Shown here: one piece after another, positions 11,180-23,339 of the stretch
How positions within the stretch are numbered: the first letter of the stretch is position 1
How the letters are laid out: every line of letters starts with the position of its first letter
Source of the DNA: Ulota crispa
Taxonomy: Eukaryota; Streptophyta; Bryopsida; Orthotrichales; Orthotrichaceae
Length of the DNA stretch: 64,000 nt
NCBI GenBank assembly: GCA_963920765.1
Contig: OY987250.1
Location: 18,344,409-18,408,408 of the forward strand
Direction of reading: 5' to 3'
Made by a program: the position numbers and the translations under genes
The notes under the pieces: model-generated
What the model was told of the DNA's origin: nothing
Database searches by the model: none
Seen by the model: the letters and a program-made list of their open reading frames with translations, nothing else

Positions 11180-12069
11180 GGCAATTGACAGAATTGTAAT
11201 TGCAAACTCAATGCATACAATGATTATAGAAGTGAGATGCTTATGAGAGAAATAGTATGGATACTATTAGAATGGATAGTAATTCTAATTGAATTTTGTG
11301 AAGATATAGCTAGGTTGTAAAATTTGAGAGAAAGGCTATGATCTATTCGTGATGATGGAGATAAATTAATGTGATGCATGAGTAAAGAAGATGATGGCCA
11401 TGATCCGAGGAGGATAGTCTGAGTGTGTTTTTTATAATTGGAACAAAGAGAAAAGCTATATAGCCAAAGCGTGAAGCAAAAGATTATAGCTAAGTATAAG
11501 TTCCTAGATATTGCAAGATATTGCAAGGAGAAGCAAATGGCAATTGACATATAATACGTTTTATTCATGTAGTGATCACATGATAGTTTTTGTGATAGAA
11601 TTTAAAGCAATAGAATGAAAATTCAATGTTTTGAGATAGAATTGAATTGTCTATTGACCAATTGAAATGATTATTGACTGACAAATATAGAATAGAATTA
11701 TACCATAGAGATCAAAAATGACAATGTAGTTATATGTCATGTATGATCAAGCAAATGGCTATGATTGAATGAAAGGAAGAATGCTGGACTAATTAACTTT
11801 TTATCTAAATCCTTTTTGGATAGGCCATAGACATGCTGAAAAGGAATTGGTTTGGTATGGAAATTAATCACATTGGCATTATATGTGGTTACTTGATGAT
11901 GGTACAAATTTAATTATAGCACTGACGCATGGTTTCTAATAGCCAATCTACTACCAGACTATTGCATGTTGTAATGACACAACATTAAATAAATGACAAT
12001 TGCCTCGGCTTATTGACATAGGTCTTTGGTTACCAATCGTATGACCATTGCCAAAGAACACCATATTCA
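11180..12069. other. AT-rich spacer with CAATTGAC-type words
   Basis: No gene recognised. Frequent short words (CAATTGAC, ATTGACC, ATAGCC) continue the pattern of 9.6-10.2 kb outside the inserted element, suggesting an old diverged satellite that the element jumped into. Confidence 0.35.
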
Positions 12070-12073
12070 TTAA

Positions 12074-12991
12074 CCCCTAAAGGACCATGGCCTTTATTTT
12101 GTTAATAGACTCTCAAAATTGCCACCTCTATGGCAAAGAGTAAAAAAGTTTGAAAATCAGGTGTTTTGCATATCTAATCGTAGGATCTTGTGCTAGACTA
12201 TTATAGGAATGTGTCATACAAAACTCAAGAACTTTGACCGCACAAATTGGAAGATACTTGCATTTAAAAAGTAAAAATCAACTTTTTTTGCACCTTGCTT
12301 GATTAGATTTTTTAACTTTGAACATTTTTAACTTAAAATTTTTGCACCACAAAGTTTGGAATTCTATTTTTGCATGGTGGGAAGTTGAGTTGGAAATCTT
12401 GGATAAAAATTTCAAAAAAGAATACTTAATTTTCATTTAAAAAAAATATTAGATAGAGGAAGGTATGAGATTGAAGAAAAACTTAAATTGCTAATAACCT
12501 TGCAATGGAATTGAAATGCAGTAATCCCAATGGCGAGATTGTTTTAGAAAGCAAACTTCACCCTCTCCAACAATTTATTTTGAAAAAATGTTAAATCTGC
12601 ATTCAAAAATGAAGTTTATAAGTTATTTTTTCAAAAAGATGCTTGAGTTGCCTGAAAAACAAGATTGTCCATAACTTTCTTGAAACTAGTCCAAATGGAA
12701 TGAATCAAAGCTCCGGAGTAGATAAAGATATAATCTATGAGAAACAAAAATTTAATTTTTTTTTCAAGTTTTTATAAGAATTTTTTTGTTGCCCCTAGTC
12801 CCCAAATTTGTGCTTATTTGGGCATAATTTTTGCTCCCTGGCATAAATTGGAATAAAAATTATATTCCCCGAAAGCTAATGTGTTTTTCTATCTTCAAAA
12901 AAAGTTTCAAAAAATTAAGACAAAAATTGAGGCCATAGGTACCTGCCCGAAATCTCATTTGTCTCCCAAAGGGACAATGGTCCTTTAGGGG
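12074..12991. mobile_element. TTAA-flanked inverted-repeat element, 918 bp
   Basis: TTAA at 12070-12073 and 12992-12995; ends CCCCTAAAGGACCATGG and complement of CCCCTAAAGGACCATTG. The interior (CAAATGGAATGAATCAAAGC) is the reverse complement of the element at 53132, so the two are copies in opposite orientation. Non-coding. Confidence 0.87.
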
Positions 12992-12999
12992 TTAAAATG

Positions 13000-14240
13000 A
13001 GAGATTGAGGACATCTCAAAATAATCATGTTGATCTCAACTTAAATCAGCAATTTCCATCAAAATGAGAGTTTCAAGCTAAATTGACATAAAACCTTTCA
13101 ATTTTAGGTATTTTAGGTCAAAATTGAAAGATTTAACTTGAGTTGAGTTAAATTGACATAAAACTTTTCAGATTTTAGCTAAATTGACATAAACCTTTTG
13201 TTGATTTTTCTTTAAATTACCTCTCATTTCAATGGAAAACTCTCATATTAATGAATATGTTATTAAAGACTATTGCCAATGCTTGTTATTAATAAATATC
13301 AATTACTCTAAATCCCTTTGTACATTTTAAGATAGAAATACAGCATTTGCATGGGATTGCATTCATATTTAATGGACTGATTTGTAGTTATTGGAACTCA
13401 CACATGGGAGGTATGCAGAAGTCTACTTATCCCAATTTCCAATTTGATAAACCTTTGTTATAACCTTATCCTTACACTTCCTTAATCAAGTGTTATTTAC
13501 CTTATATTTGATCTTAGTTTATAAACTTTAGCTATTTTAGACTTTCCTTGAACAAATTTGGTGTTAGCTTGTCCTTGTGTTTTGCAAAGCTAGACATTAA
13601 ATTATTACTATAGGCTCTATCTAAGGTCACAAACAAAGTGGAATTAGTAGGATCATACACACTTAATTTGTCTCTTGCTCCATGTTTTGGTCTGTTTATC
13701 AAGAGGGATCTTCTTGTGTGTAAGCAAGTCTGGTCCAATTTTTAATTTTGGTGGTGGCTGTTGATTTTGGGGGTTTGAATTTTGGAACCTCTACATTGAA
13801 TTTGTTTTTACATTGAGGCTTTTAGTGTTCGATGTGAGAGATAAAGCTACATTTTGACAAGAATTGCAGAATGGCTCTAGCTAAAGTCACAAACAAAGTG
13901 GAATCAATAGAATCATACACTCTTAATTTGTCTCCTGCTCCATGTTTTGGTTTGATGATAAAGAAGGATCTTCTTGTGCAAGAGCAAGTTCAATTCTCTT
14001 TAAGATTTTGGCAGTGACTGTTGGTTCATCCATTTAGTGAATAAAGGTCATCCTAATAAACCTTAGTCAATGCTTTGTCCTATGACCATGAACTCACTTC
14101 ATAAACAAGCACTTCCAATTTTCACTCTCATTTTAAGTCCTATTTTTGGTTGTCAAAAATGGACGTAAATATTCTAAACAAGCCAACAAACCAGCCAAAC
14201 CTATATGTTCAAAAAATGAGCTATAACTTTAATATTGAGA
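13000..14240. repeat. Gene-free region with a diverged direct duplication
   Basis: No gene. A direct repeat is clear: about 13617-13735 and about 13880-13990 share AGGTCACAAACAAAGTGGAA, CATGTTTTGG and GGATCTTCTTGTG. The piece between them is the relative of 9320-9475. Together these look like an old dispersed repeat. Confidence 0.6.
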
Positions 14241-14520
14241 GTGAAATTAAATGAGTGCTCACTTTCATTAAATACAAGGTTAGTACCCCCATTCCAGTAT
14301 AATAGATCATTCAATGGAATAAAAAATAGATTTGCAAATTAAAGTAGTGAAACTAATAGAGTGCCTGCTTTAATTAAATACAAGGTCGCCCCCCTTTGCA
14401 TTATAATAGATTGTCCAATGGAATAAAAACCAGATTTGCAAATTAATCTAGTGAAACTAATAGAGTGCCCACTTTAATTAAATATAGGGTTAGGATTTAG
14501 GGTTATAATATATTGCCTTA
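14240..14520. repeat. Tandem repeat of about 117 bp, 2.5 copies
   Basis: Units share GAAACTAATAGAGTGCC, TTAATTAAATACAAGGT, ATAATAGAT and CAATGGAATAAAAA. A second, separate duplication follows: ATTGAATCCTCAAGTATTCA near 14538 against TTGATCCCTCAAGTGTTCA near 14722, each followed by CATGCC.TACTCCAACCT. Confidence 0.75.
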
Positions 14521-14929
14521 AACCCTTAAATTTGTCTGATCTATTGAATCCTCAAGTATTCATGCCGTACTCCAACCTTGGCTTCATCTATCCAAGCTTT
14601 AATGCTACATTGACAATAGTACAATACTATTAACCAATAGAGAGCCCAATTTCCAATACCCTAGTGCCACTTGTCCTATGTGCCAATTTTCTTGTTATTT
14701 CCAGTTAAAAATTGTCTAATGTGTTGATCCCTCAAGTGTTCATGCCATACTCCAACCTCAATTTCATCCATCCAATCCTCAACGATGCGAGTAAATACCA
14801 AGGATGAAAATCAAGCATGGAAAAGCATCATGGAATGAATTTTGCACATTAAAGAACTGTAAATGTTTTTGGTACCACAACAATAGTGGAGTTAATAAAT
14901 TCTAAACTATTGGTACCATCAAACTCCTT

Positions 14930-15110
14930 ATTTTACCTCCAACTCCCCTCGATGTCGCTGTGGGATCCTCCATGTTTTTAGCATTTAGTCCAAATGGCAC
15001 AAGGGGTGCCGTAGATGATCTGACACTCCATATGCAAGGACGCAAAAAAATAACTAATTTCTCTAGGGTCTCTAGACGGCTCTTTGGAGGGCCCAATTTT
15101 TTGTAACAAA
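14930..15110. other. GC-richer segment open on both strands
   Basis: About 180 bp with base composition unlike its surroundings and open frames on both strands (for example DPTATSRGVGG on the minus strand, LDVAVGSSMFLAFSPNGT on the plus strand). It looks like a coding fragment of an old insertion, but I cannot name it or decide the strand. Confidence 0.25.
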
Positions 15111-15239
15111 ACCAAAGAATAAATGAAACTTAGCAAACAATGTCGCTGGAAAAAGGAAAATTGAGAAAAACACAGCACATTTACTATGAGGAAAAACAAG
15201 GACACTAGCATAACATTCAGTAGTCTAAAGAGAGGCTAC

Positions 15240-16500
15240 TTGGGTGAAAGTACACTAGACCCTTGTACTTTTCATGACACAACTCAAATACGGCCTTGTA
15301 TACAATTTTGTACTTTACATTACTCAAACTTTTATTGTTAATTTCAAGGTTTTCAATTGATTTCCCACAAGCTACATGAGTCAAGTTTATAGGATCACAA
15401 TTTAAAACCTAATAATGTTTCTTTGAGGGTAGTATAATTGTAATTTTTGTGACCACATATTAAATGTCACAGTACTTCAAATCACGCAAAACTACATTTT
15501 TAATGGACTTAGAGAATCCTCATTTTGCTACCCATCAGCATCAACAAATTCAGAATAATCCTCCATCCAAATCTGCATTTAAAATTTGAATTAAACCTCA
15601 TACTTGGCAAGAAATTACAAAATAGAGGTGTTTTTTTTGGAATGGAATAACTTTCTGCAAAAGCATGCTATATATATTTTTCTTTAGGTTTCCAAATGTA
15701 CTAATCCTTCTCTAGAATGGCTTGATGCCAAAATTTCAGAATTCACATTATTTAACATACAAAAAAAATGCCATAATCTGCACTTTTTGAATACAAAATT
15801 CTTTGTTTTGTATATTAAGTACTTTAAAGAATATTCCGCCATTACTGTTGCCACCATAAAGTTCAAAATTGCTTATTTTTGGAGTCCGCCAAGCCTAATT
15901 GCTTGTTGTTAGCAAGGATCGTCTTCCTCACTGATTTCACACCTCCCTCATGCAACAAACCTCTCTGCATGCTTTCTGAATTGAGCTTGGAACAACTACT
16001 ATCTTTGTCACTTTCTAAAATTGTGCTTGGAACACCGAGTTTTGTTTTTTCTTTCTCTGCCTGGATGCATGACCATTGAGTGACACCGTCATATCTCTCC
16101 CCCCCAAGGCTCTCTCGCCAAGTCTGTAACGCCACATATCTCTTGACTACTCAAGTTTTCATTGAGATTGAATGGTGACTGTTGATTAATACTCTGCTAC
16201 GTCACTGAATTCCACCCATACATTGCTCTTGTCTTCTTCCTTGCTTTCCACTGCGTTGGATTAGTCTAGTTGTACTAGGTAGACAAGATTTACAAGACTG
16301 TCGCCCCCGTGGGTTTTGTTTTGAGGTGTGTTTCACTTGATCTTATCACTCAGGTTATACATTCATTATTGATTACGATTTCACTATATTACCAAATTCT
16401 ACCTCTATGTTGCTCTCATCTTCTTTCCTCATTTTGATCTTGTGAGTGCATGTGGGATTCACAAAACCGACTATGTTTTGAGGTGGATGGATGCTAACAA
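15240..16500. other. AT-rich DNA upstream of the transposase-like gene
   Basis: No supportable gene. Several AGTACTT/TTGTACTTT words occur, as in the introns further right. A minus-strand frame at 15863-16135 is open but has no recognisable feature. Confidence 0.3.
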
Positions 16501-16513
16501 TTTCAAATTGTGA

Positions 16514-16969
16514 ATGATGTCCACTTCAATCCATTCAAGTGTTTTTGCCCAAAAACTCATCACTTCTTATTTCCATGTGACTGAAATGTATTGTGAGGGT
16601 GTCCCTCCTTTTGTCCAATCTCTAATTACATTGTACTTCCCCTCAAGAGAGATATATTGTGAGGTTCTACATGTTTCAACAACTAGAGAGGGCTCTAAAA
16701 GTGTGTCAACTGCTCAATCAGAATCTGCGTTTTTTGAGTGCCCAAGTGATTCAGTTTACATTAACGAAACACCCATGTCCAAGCAAGGCAATAGCCGGTA
16801 TTATATAGGGCACTGCAACACGGTAGAAGAGTCCTCTTGGCGTGCGCTTTTCACTTGTGCATTGTCTGTTGATAACCATAGTTGTTTTGGTGATATTGTT
16901 GACTACACAAGATTCCAATCTGGTTTGGTGACTTCACCTGCTCATAGCTGTGAATCCACTATCTACTGA
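16514..16969 (+). CDS. Hypothetical upstream exon or small ORF
   Basis: ATG-started frame of 151 codons ending TGA, no domain recognised. It contains a near-repeat (LITSYFHVTEMYCE and LITLYFPSREIYCE, 28 residues apart), as if a short unit was duplicated. It lies about 170 bp before the transposase-like gene on the same strand, so it may be its 5' exon or leader, but no donor site could be matched with confidence. Confidence 0.3.
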   Translation: MMSTSIHSSVFAQKLITSYFHVTEMYCEGVPPFVQSLITLYFPSREIYCEVLHVSTTREGSKSVSTAQSESAFFECPSDSVYINETPMSKQGNSRYYIGHCNTVEESSWRALFTCALSVDNHSCFGDIVDYTRFQSGLVTSPAHSCESTIY

Positions 16970-17137
16970 AAGTCCTGTAATATCCTTTCTAAAGTTGAGG
17001 TTTTAGTGATACTTCTAAAACAGGTGTGGAGTAATCAGTTTCTTTTCTAGAACTTTTTTTTTGTGAGATTTACAACTTCCCAACAATTGAATAATAGTTC
17101 TGTATATGTCCTCAAACTTCTTTTTTGTTTTGTCTAG

Positions 17138-20100
17138 TCTTATGGGCAATGCCAGCCAACAAAAGCGCACAAAACATGGCATAAACCGCCTTGGCCCAGC
17201 TGAGAGGCTTCTTGAGGCTCGTATGCATGAGGAGGCATTATCTACTGCTGTAGATAATGCCAGACTTAGAAAAGCTTGCCAACAAGAACGTGATAGCCAG
17301 AGGTTGAAAAAGACCCTTTGTTTAACTAAGTCGTTGTCTTTGCCTTTAGATCGCAAGCTGAATGGTTACCTTCCAGTGAGGGAGTTGCATTGTAGATCTT
17401 TATATTTGGCACAATTTTTTGTTGAAGAATTGGAAAATTGCCCTGGTCATTATACTAGAAGGGATATATTGGAGAAATTCTTGTGTCGTGATACTATTGG
17501 GCTATTGTTACCGCTATACTACCCTCAGCAAAAGGAAGCTACAGTAATTTACTCTTTTCTTCAAAATTTCAAGCATGAGTTGCAATTAGAGAAAGTAGCC
17601 AATTCTAATGAACTCTTAGCTAAGAAAAGTGCTTTGTTGGATGCTGCTATAAGTTTAGGGACAAGCGGGGTGAGAGCTTCGTCTCGTGTGTTGGATACAA
17701 CGACCAAAAGTATAAATCTTGCTTTGACTAGAAGGGTTTTTACAGTCGATGCTCATGAGACTATACCAAAGTTGCAATTGCATAGACTTAAAAGAACAGA
17801 TTTAACAGACTATGTCAAAGAATGTGTCTATGCATGGTGGAACTGTCAAACTAAGGTTTCCCCGAATAAGAAGGATGTTGTGAGGCACAAGGTGGGCCGT
17901 GGACAATGGCTGGAGCCGCATCCTACCCACTACCTTTGCAAGACGCAGGTTTGATACACTCTTCAAGTATCCTTCTTTTAGTTTTGACTTTGTTTAATTC
18001 TTTGCATCCATAGTTTTTAGTGCAGATTACATTAAGTCCATAAGAAAGATGTGTACTTTAAATTTAAAAGATACTTTTGTACTAATACATATTTACGGGT
18101 CCACATTATGCTTTTCTAGTGTGTTTCATTCACTACTATGTTCTCACAAAGTACATATAATATTCTTAAACGGAGTTGTTCATGGCAAAATTTGATGTAG
18201 TCTATGCACATTGTACAATGAGAAAGTACTTCATAATTATTTTCATAAATTTTAATACATATTACACTTTGACGGTTGTATTGTTGTACTCATGATAATT
18301 TAGGTATGTGCTGATCTAAATAATCAAAGCACTAAAAGTGTTTTATAGTAGAAGAACATTACAATAACTGGATTTTAATACTTATGACTAATAGAACAAA
18401 TATTGGATTTTAATACTTATAACTGGTAGAAAAAATACTACAGGGTCACTTAAAGTATTCATTTCCACTTTTTCTTTGCTATTATGTACTATTTGTATTC
18501 TAAAAGGTGTACTGATTTGTACTCATTGTACATTTATGTACAAATTGTTACATTTAAATGTTTCAATAGAATCCAAAGTAAAATCCTTATTCCGTATTAT
18601 ACGTATGTCTTTGTAAAAGTACAAAAAGCCACGTATTACAATATCTTGAATTGTAATCTACATTTTTTATATTACGTGTACTATGGAATTTTCATGTGTG
18701 TACTTCGTATACTTTGGATTTTGTAGATTTAAGTACAAATAGTGTTTATAGTTTATTTGGATAGTAATACAATACATATATTACAATACATTAACTATTA
18801 TAAAGTACAAATTATGAAAATAATAACTATTGTACAATGATGGTTATAAAGTTGTTCTAACTTCTTTCATTTTGTGGCGTGCACTTTACAGACTGGTTTA
18901 TTTTTGCAATTTTAGGAGGCCCACCTTGAATGTAATATTTGTCAAAGAGCTTTTGAGAGGTTGAAACCTTGGTGGGTCAAGAAATTGAAAGAAAGGAACA
19001 CCTGTTGCTGCATTTATCACATTGAAATGGAATTCATGAAAGTGGAATTAAGAAACCTTAGGGACAAAGTCAGGGGTCTACATGCTACTACTGAATATAC
19101 CTATTGCTATTTAGTCTGCATTGGCAATGGAGAGGAAGGTGAGCAGGGAAGTGGGTAGGAAAGTTGCCATGTTTACAATTATATTTTTAAGCGCATGACC
19201 CTAATGTGGGAAGCATGCGTTTGTCCTAAGGGCGAATATGACTTGTGGCATAAGTTAGCATGTCTTATGGGGGACTGTGTGGATTGTGGATTCTAGCTAT
19301 TAACATTTTGTGACCAATAGTTGTGTACATCAACATCATTTAACCTAAAATGGAAATGTTTTGAGTATTACGAAGTTGGAGTTGATGCAAATACAGGGAA
19401 GGCCAAAAAACGATTGTAGGAGGTTTTCAAGGAGCCACTAGTACATGTTTTTCTATCATATATGGAGAAGACAATGACAATATTTATAACGGATAATTTC
19501 AGGGCAAGATGGCAAGACGAGCAATGCAGGATGATGACCAACATCTTCTAGGGAGTTATCATTTCCCATATTGATTATCCTAAAAATTACTCATTTACTA
19601 TTCAAAATAAAGTACCAAGTCTATATTATTTCAACACATCTGTCACAATATTAGTTCATATCACTATGTGGAGGGAGGAAAATGAGATATTTAAGCAAAC
19701 TCATTTTTATATTTATGATGACAAAGTTCATGATTCCTCTTTTGTTCAACATTGTTTATTATTGCATTGGGACTGGTTGGTAGATTTTGGTTTCAATCCT
19801 ATTGAACATTAGGTGTTTAGCGATGGTTGCAGTGAGCAATTTAAATGCGCAACTGCTATGTATTTTCTTGCTAGATATCCAATGCTTACTGGGGGTTGTT
19901 TCATGCAATGGAATTTCTTTGAATCAGCTCATGGCAAAGGGGAGTGGGATGGTGCAGGAGCGGTGGTTAAGAGAGCATTAGTAGCAGAATAGATTGAAAA
20001 CCCTTTGCAATTGCTACAAAATGCCACACAAGTGGTGCAATTCTTGGAGGAGAAATACATAAAGAGGGTCCCAATTCCTACCAAAAATCAACTATATCTA

Positions 20101-20819
20101 CTCTTTCTAGAGTGTTTTGGGACATTGCTGAGGGAGAAGTTAATCATGATGACATCAGCTTGAAGTGTCATACTATTTCTAGTTCAAAATGCCTACACTC
20201 TATTATGGGTTTCTCCACCATAGATCCTTGCCTTCTAAAAACTTGTGCATTGTCTTGTTTTTGTATTCCATGTGTTGATGGTGAATGGCATAATTGCAAG
20301 AAAGTTTCACATGTGCAGGATTGGCGGGTGCAAAAGCTAGTACCCACAAGTGTTTCCTTAATTGCAGAACAAGCCAAGGATATGGACAATGTTGATAATT
20401 GGTTTCACGATGGAGTGTCGATGGAGATATGCGACATGGTGGAAGTTGGCAATAATTTCATGGTACCTGCAAAAGAAGTTAACGATGATGGCGTCAGCTA
20501 TTATGTTCTACAATGCAAGAAGTCCAAGTACATATTGGAGGAACCTCTGTCCTATCCTTGGGGAGGGAATTTCATGGCAGGGGATTTAGTTATTTGGGGA
20601 AAGTACTACAAGAAGTATGGACTTCTAGACAAGACGTACGTATTCTGTGATAAGGCAGTGGCTGCACATGTTGACGTTCATTTGGTATGTGCTTGTAAAT
20701 TTCCCATGACCCTTGCCTCACACAAAGTCAAAGGAACACAGGTTTATAAGTTATCAGCCAAATCGCAGAGAATGTGTGAAGACGCTTTACAGGAATGGTG
20801 GGCCTTCAACAATGGTTAG
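17138..20819 (+). pseudogene. Decayed transposase-like gene with candidate DDE motifs
   Basis: Two blocks joined by an intron (17949-18915). Block 1 follows a pyrimidine-rich TCTAG acceptor (17138) with ATG at 17142 and is open to 17948 with no stop: a basic, helical N-terminal region ending in GRGQWLEPHPTHYLCKTQ. Splicing CGCAG|GTTTGA to TTTTAG|GAGG is in phase 0 and continues EAHLECNICQRAFERLKPWW, then KERNTCCCIYHIEME, a Cys-rich motif. Block 2, in one frame, shows HIDYPKNYSF near 19560, VFSDGCSEQFK at 19813 and HGKGEWDGAGAVVKRAL near 19937. The order D, D, GEWD suggests an RNase-H-fold DDE triad (inference). At least seven in-frame stops interrupt block 2. A frameshift near 20090 leads into a clean C-terminal frame (20112-20819) with CFCIPCVDGEWHNC and a globular tail. 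I know similar DGC..QFK / HGKGEWDG proteins from plant and algal transposon-like sequences, but cannot name the superfamily. Confidence 0.72.
17949..18915 (+). other. Intron of the transposase-like gene
   Basis: 967 bp, GT..AG, AT-rich, rich in GTAC/AGTACTT words. Both exon edges keep a shared reading frame and the protein motif runs across the junction, which is the evidence for the splice. An intron rules out a recently retrotransposed copy. Confidence 0.7.
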
Positions 20820-22236
20820 GATTTCATTGAACTGTCTTAGGATTTATTCCATTTGGTTTGCAACATATTTGTATACTTCAAAGTATTAGCAGATACTAAT
20901 TTTCTTAAGTTGTACTATTATTGAAGTATTTTTGGATACTTAAAATACGACTAGGGTAGTTGTATGTTGCATAATTCCAAAGGTTTTTCTGGGCTAGTAT
21001 TATCATGTTACAAATGTGTACTTTACCTTTGACTATAGTAGACTATTTTGTTCTTACTATTGTGATTACTTTTCATATTAGTACTATTATCTCTGATACA
21101 CTTCCTTGCATGAGATTTTTGTTTGCTAGAGTAGATTTTGCTGAGTTTATAGTGTTTATATTGTATAAAATAGTCAAGCAATTATAATATATACTATTGT
21201 TGTTTTTCATTTGATCTTGATAGCTTTGGTAGATTGTTGTTGGATTTATGTGATATGTAATCATGTAAATAGAATTTCAATACTAGCTCCCTAGAATCTA
21301 TGATTCATAGAGTTGGTTTTGCTTAATTTTTAGTGCTGAAAAATAAACAGTCAGTCCTAATTTCATATGGATAATATCTATGCTTTTGATTTTGATTTCT
21401 CAATTGCTTTCATTTGTACTAGCTGGTTCTTTGATACAATACAGTGATTTCTTTAGTACAAACGTAAAAAATGGTTGCAAGAAATATGTGTTTAATAGAG
21501 TTGATTTTATTAAATGTGTATAGTGTTAGAATTGATTAGCCCAGACTATTAAGTTATACTACATTTGCTTTTGAGTTTGTTCTGATTGCTTTGGTGGACA
21601 GTTCCTAGACCTTGGAGACATTAATTCATGGAGAAGGAACGTCAAAAATCATTGCATGAAATCTGTGTTTGATAGAGTCGGTTTTCCTTCATTCATAGTC
21701 TTGAAAACAAATTGACTTGCCTAGACTGTGAAAATTTAGGGATTAGTGCTTCTGAATTCATACCAATAGCTCTAGTGAACATTTGCTGGACTTTCAAAAC
21801 AACAATTAATGTACTAGGGACGTAGTTGGTTGTATGAAATATGTGTTTAATAGGCCTTCTATTGCTTAATTCCTACTGTTGAAATCAAATCATTTGGCTC
21901 AAACCATACATTGATAATACTATGGCTTTTGAACTTATTTTGCCAAGTAGTTTGATGAACTATTGCTAGACCATTACTTATAGTCATTTAAAACTTAACT
22001 TAAATGGTATGGGTCAGAAGACAAACAATCAAGAAACTTAACGAAACTTCTAAACACATGAGTCATGATACATGTCTCTTGAAATACAACTTATCATACA
22101 TAAGTTAGTAAGTTATAATATTATGCAAAACCCATCATGAAATTATTGTTGTAATCATAAAAGATTTGAAAAGCAATCTCTGCATAACACACTTCCACAC
22201 TTACATGAAAAACATGGGATTGTCTGATTACAGTCT
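20820..22236. other. AT-rich spacer between two convergent genes
   Basis: No coding region. This is the shared 3' side of the plus-strand transposase-like gene and the minus-strand SET gene. Two imperfect direct repeats are visible (for example TGTGTTTAATAGAGTTGATTT near 21488, TGTGTTTGATAGAGTCGGTT near 21664). Confidence 0.4.
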
Positions 22237-23083
22237 TCAAAGGCTTCCATAATCCCAAGTTAACCCCTCCTTTGCCTCAATCATGCGGTTTGTGAAAAAG
22301 GCAACAAGATAGAAGCTTTTTCCATTGTTGTCTATCTTCACAAGCACATAGACTAGGTTAGCATCCTCGCACCTGCACAAGATCAGTACTTTACTAATTA
22401 GAAGATTTTACATGCATTCATATAGTTTTTTACTACTAGAAAGTACATGGCATATGTCAAACCTGTGATTAAGGAATCTTGCAACGTTGCCATAGTGTGT
22501 GGCATCCAAGCACAAAGCGGTGTTGTCATTTGCCTTCCGCTCTGTGGCCCAATTAGCATCTAGTTGCAAAATGTAGGAGGGACCGTCATGGACTACTAGG
22601 TTTTTGACTGCCATCTCAGAAATTGTCAACACCTCTCCAGTCATCTCAAAAACAAACGCACCTTTGGAGATGCATTGACTAGCTTGAATCCCCCGTCCCG
22701 TTTGGGCTGTGTGATATACTTCTAGCATATATTTAATACCTTGTTGAACCACATGGTTACCACACTTTATGTGGCAATGGCATTTCAAATTACACTCCCT
22801 AATGAACTTCCTATCTCTATTACCACTCTTTAGCAAAGATTTGTTTTTCAACAACCCACTTGGGTTGTAAGCAAACCCACCATTAGTGGCATTAGAACAT
22901 TGACAAGGCACCGTTGTAGTTAGGCAATCCTCTGAGATACAAGAATAGCACTCACCTTTCCTTAACCCAACAATAGTAGTATGTATATAAGCATTGTTAT
23001 GAACTATACTACTAGCTATATACTTGAAAGGTGTCATTTCTGAATCATGAGGTGCTACAGGGATTGGAATTGCTTCCAAGCCC
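22237..23083 (-). CDS. SUVR4-like SET-domain histone lysine methyltransferase, last two exons
   Basis: Two exons. Exon A (23083 down to 22463) starts after a TTTAG acceptor. It carries the pre-SET zinc region with nine cysteines (ECYSCISEDC, PCQC, ECNLKCHCHIKC), then VVQQGIKYMLEVYHT, KGAFVFEMTGEVLT and YGNVARFLNHR. The 90-bp intron (22462-22373) splits the Arg codon (CACAG|GTTTGA, CTTGTGCAG|GTGC). Exon B (22372-22237) continues CEDANLVYV, FYLVAFFTNR, LTWDYG and stops. This order and wording match the plant SUVR1/2/4 class, which methylate H3K9 (SAM donor). Odd points: the SAM-site GWG of relatives is shortened (GRGIQ), and the Cys-rich post-SET tail is absent because the stop follows DYG directly. 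So activity is doubtful. The sequence in these two exons is uninterrupted, unlike the upstream exons. Confidence 0.82.
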
Positions 23084-23339
23084 CTAAACAAGTCTTCATA
23101 ATAGTATGCAGCATATACAGAAAAAACCATCAACCCACATTAGAATGTAGACATTATAAATAACCTAAGTTAGTACCAATAAAACTTAGTCTCAGTCTAT
23201 TTCAATAGCCTCCACTACAAAGGCAAATATACAAGTTTTCTCTGGCCACATGATATCTAGCTCAATAACACTAACATTGGAAATGCAAAGAGTTACTCTA
23301 TCCAATACTATAGATGCAATAAAAACTATAACCTATATT

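Noticed and set aside
14902-15211. Minus-strand frames as a retrotransposon gene
   Set aside because: Both strands are open and no gag, integrase or reverse transcriptase motif could be identified.
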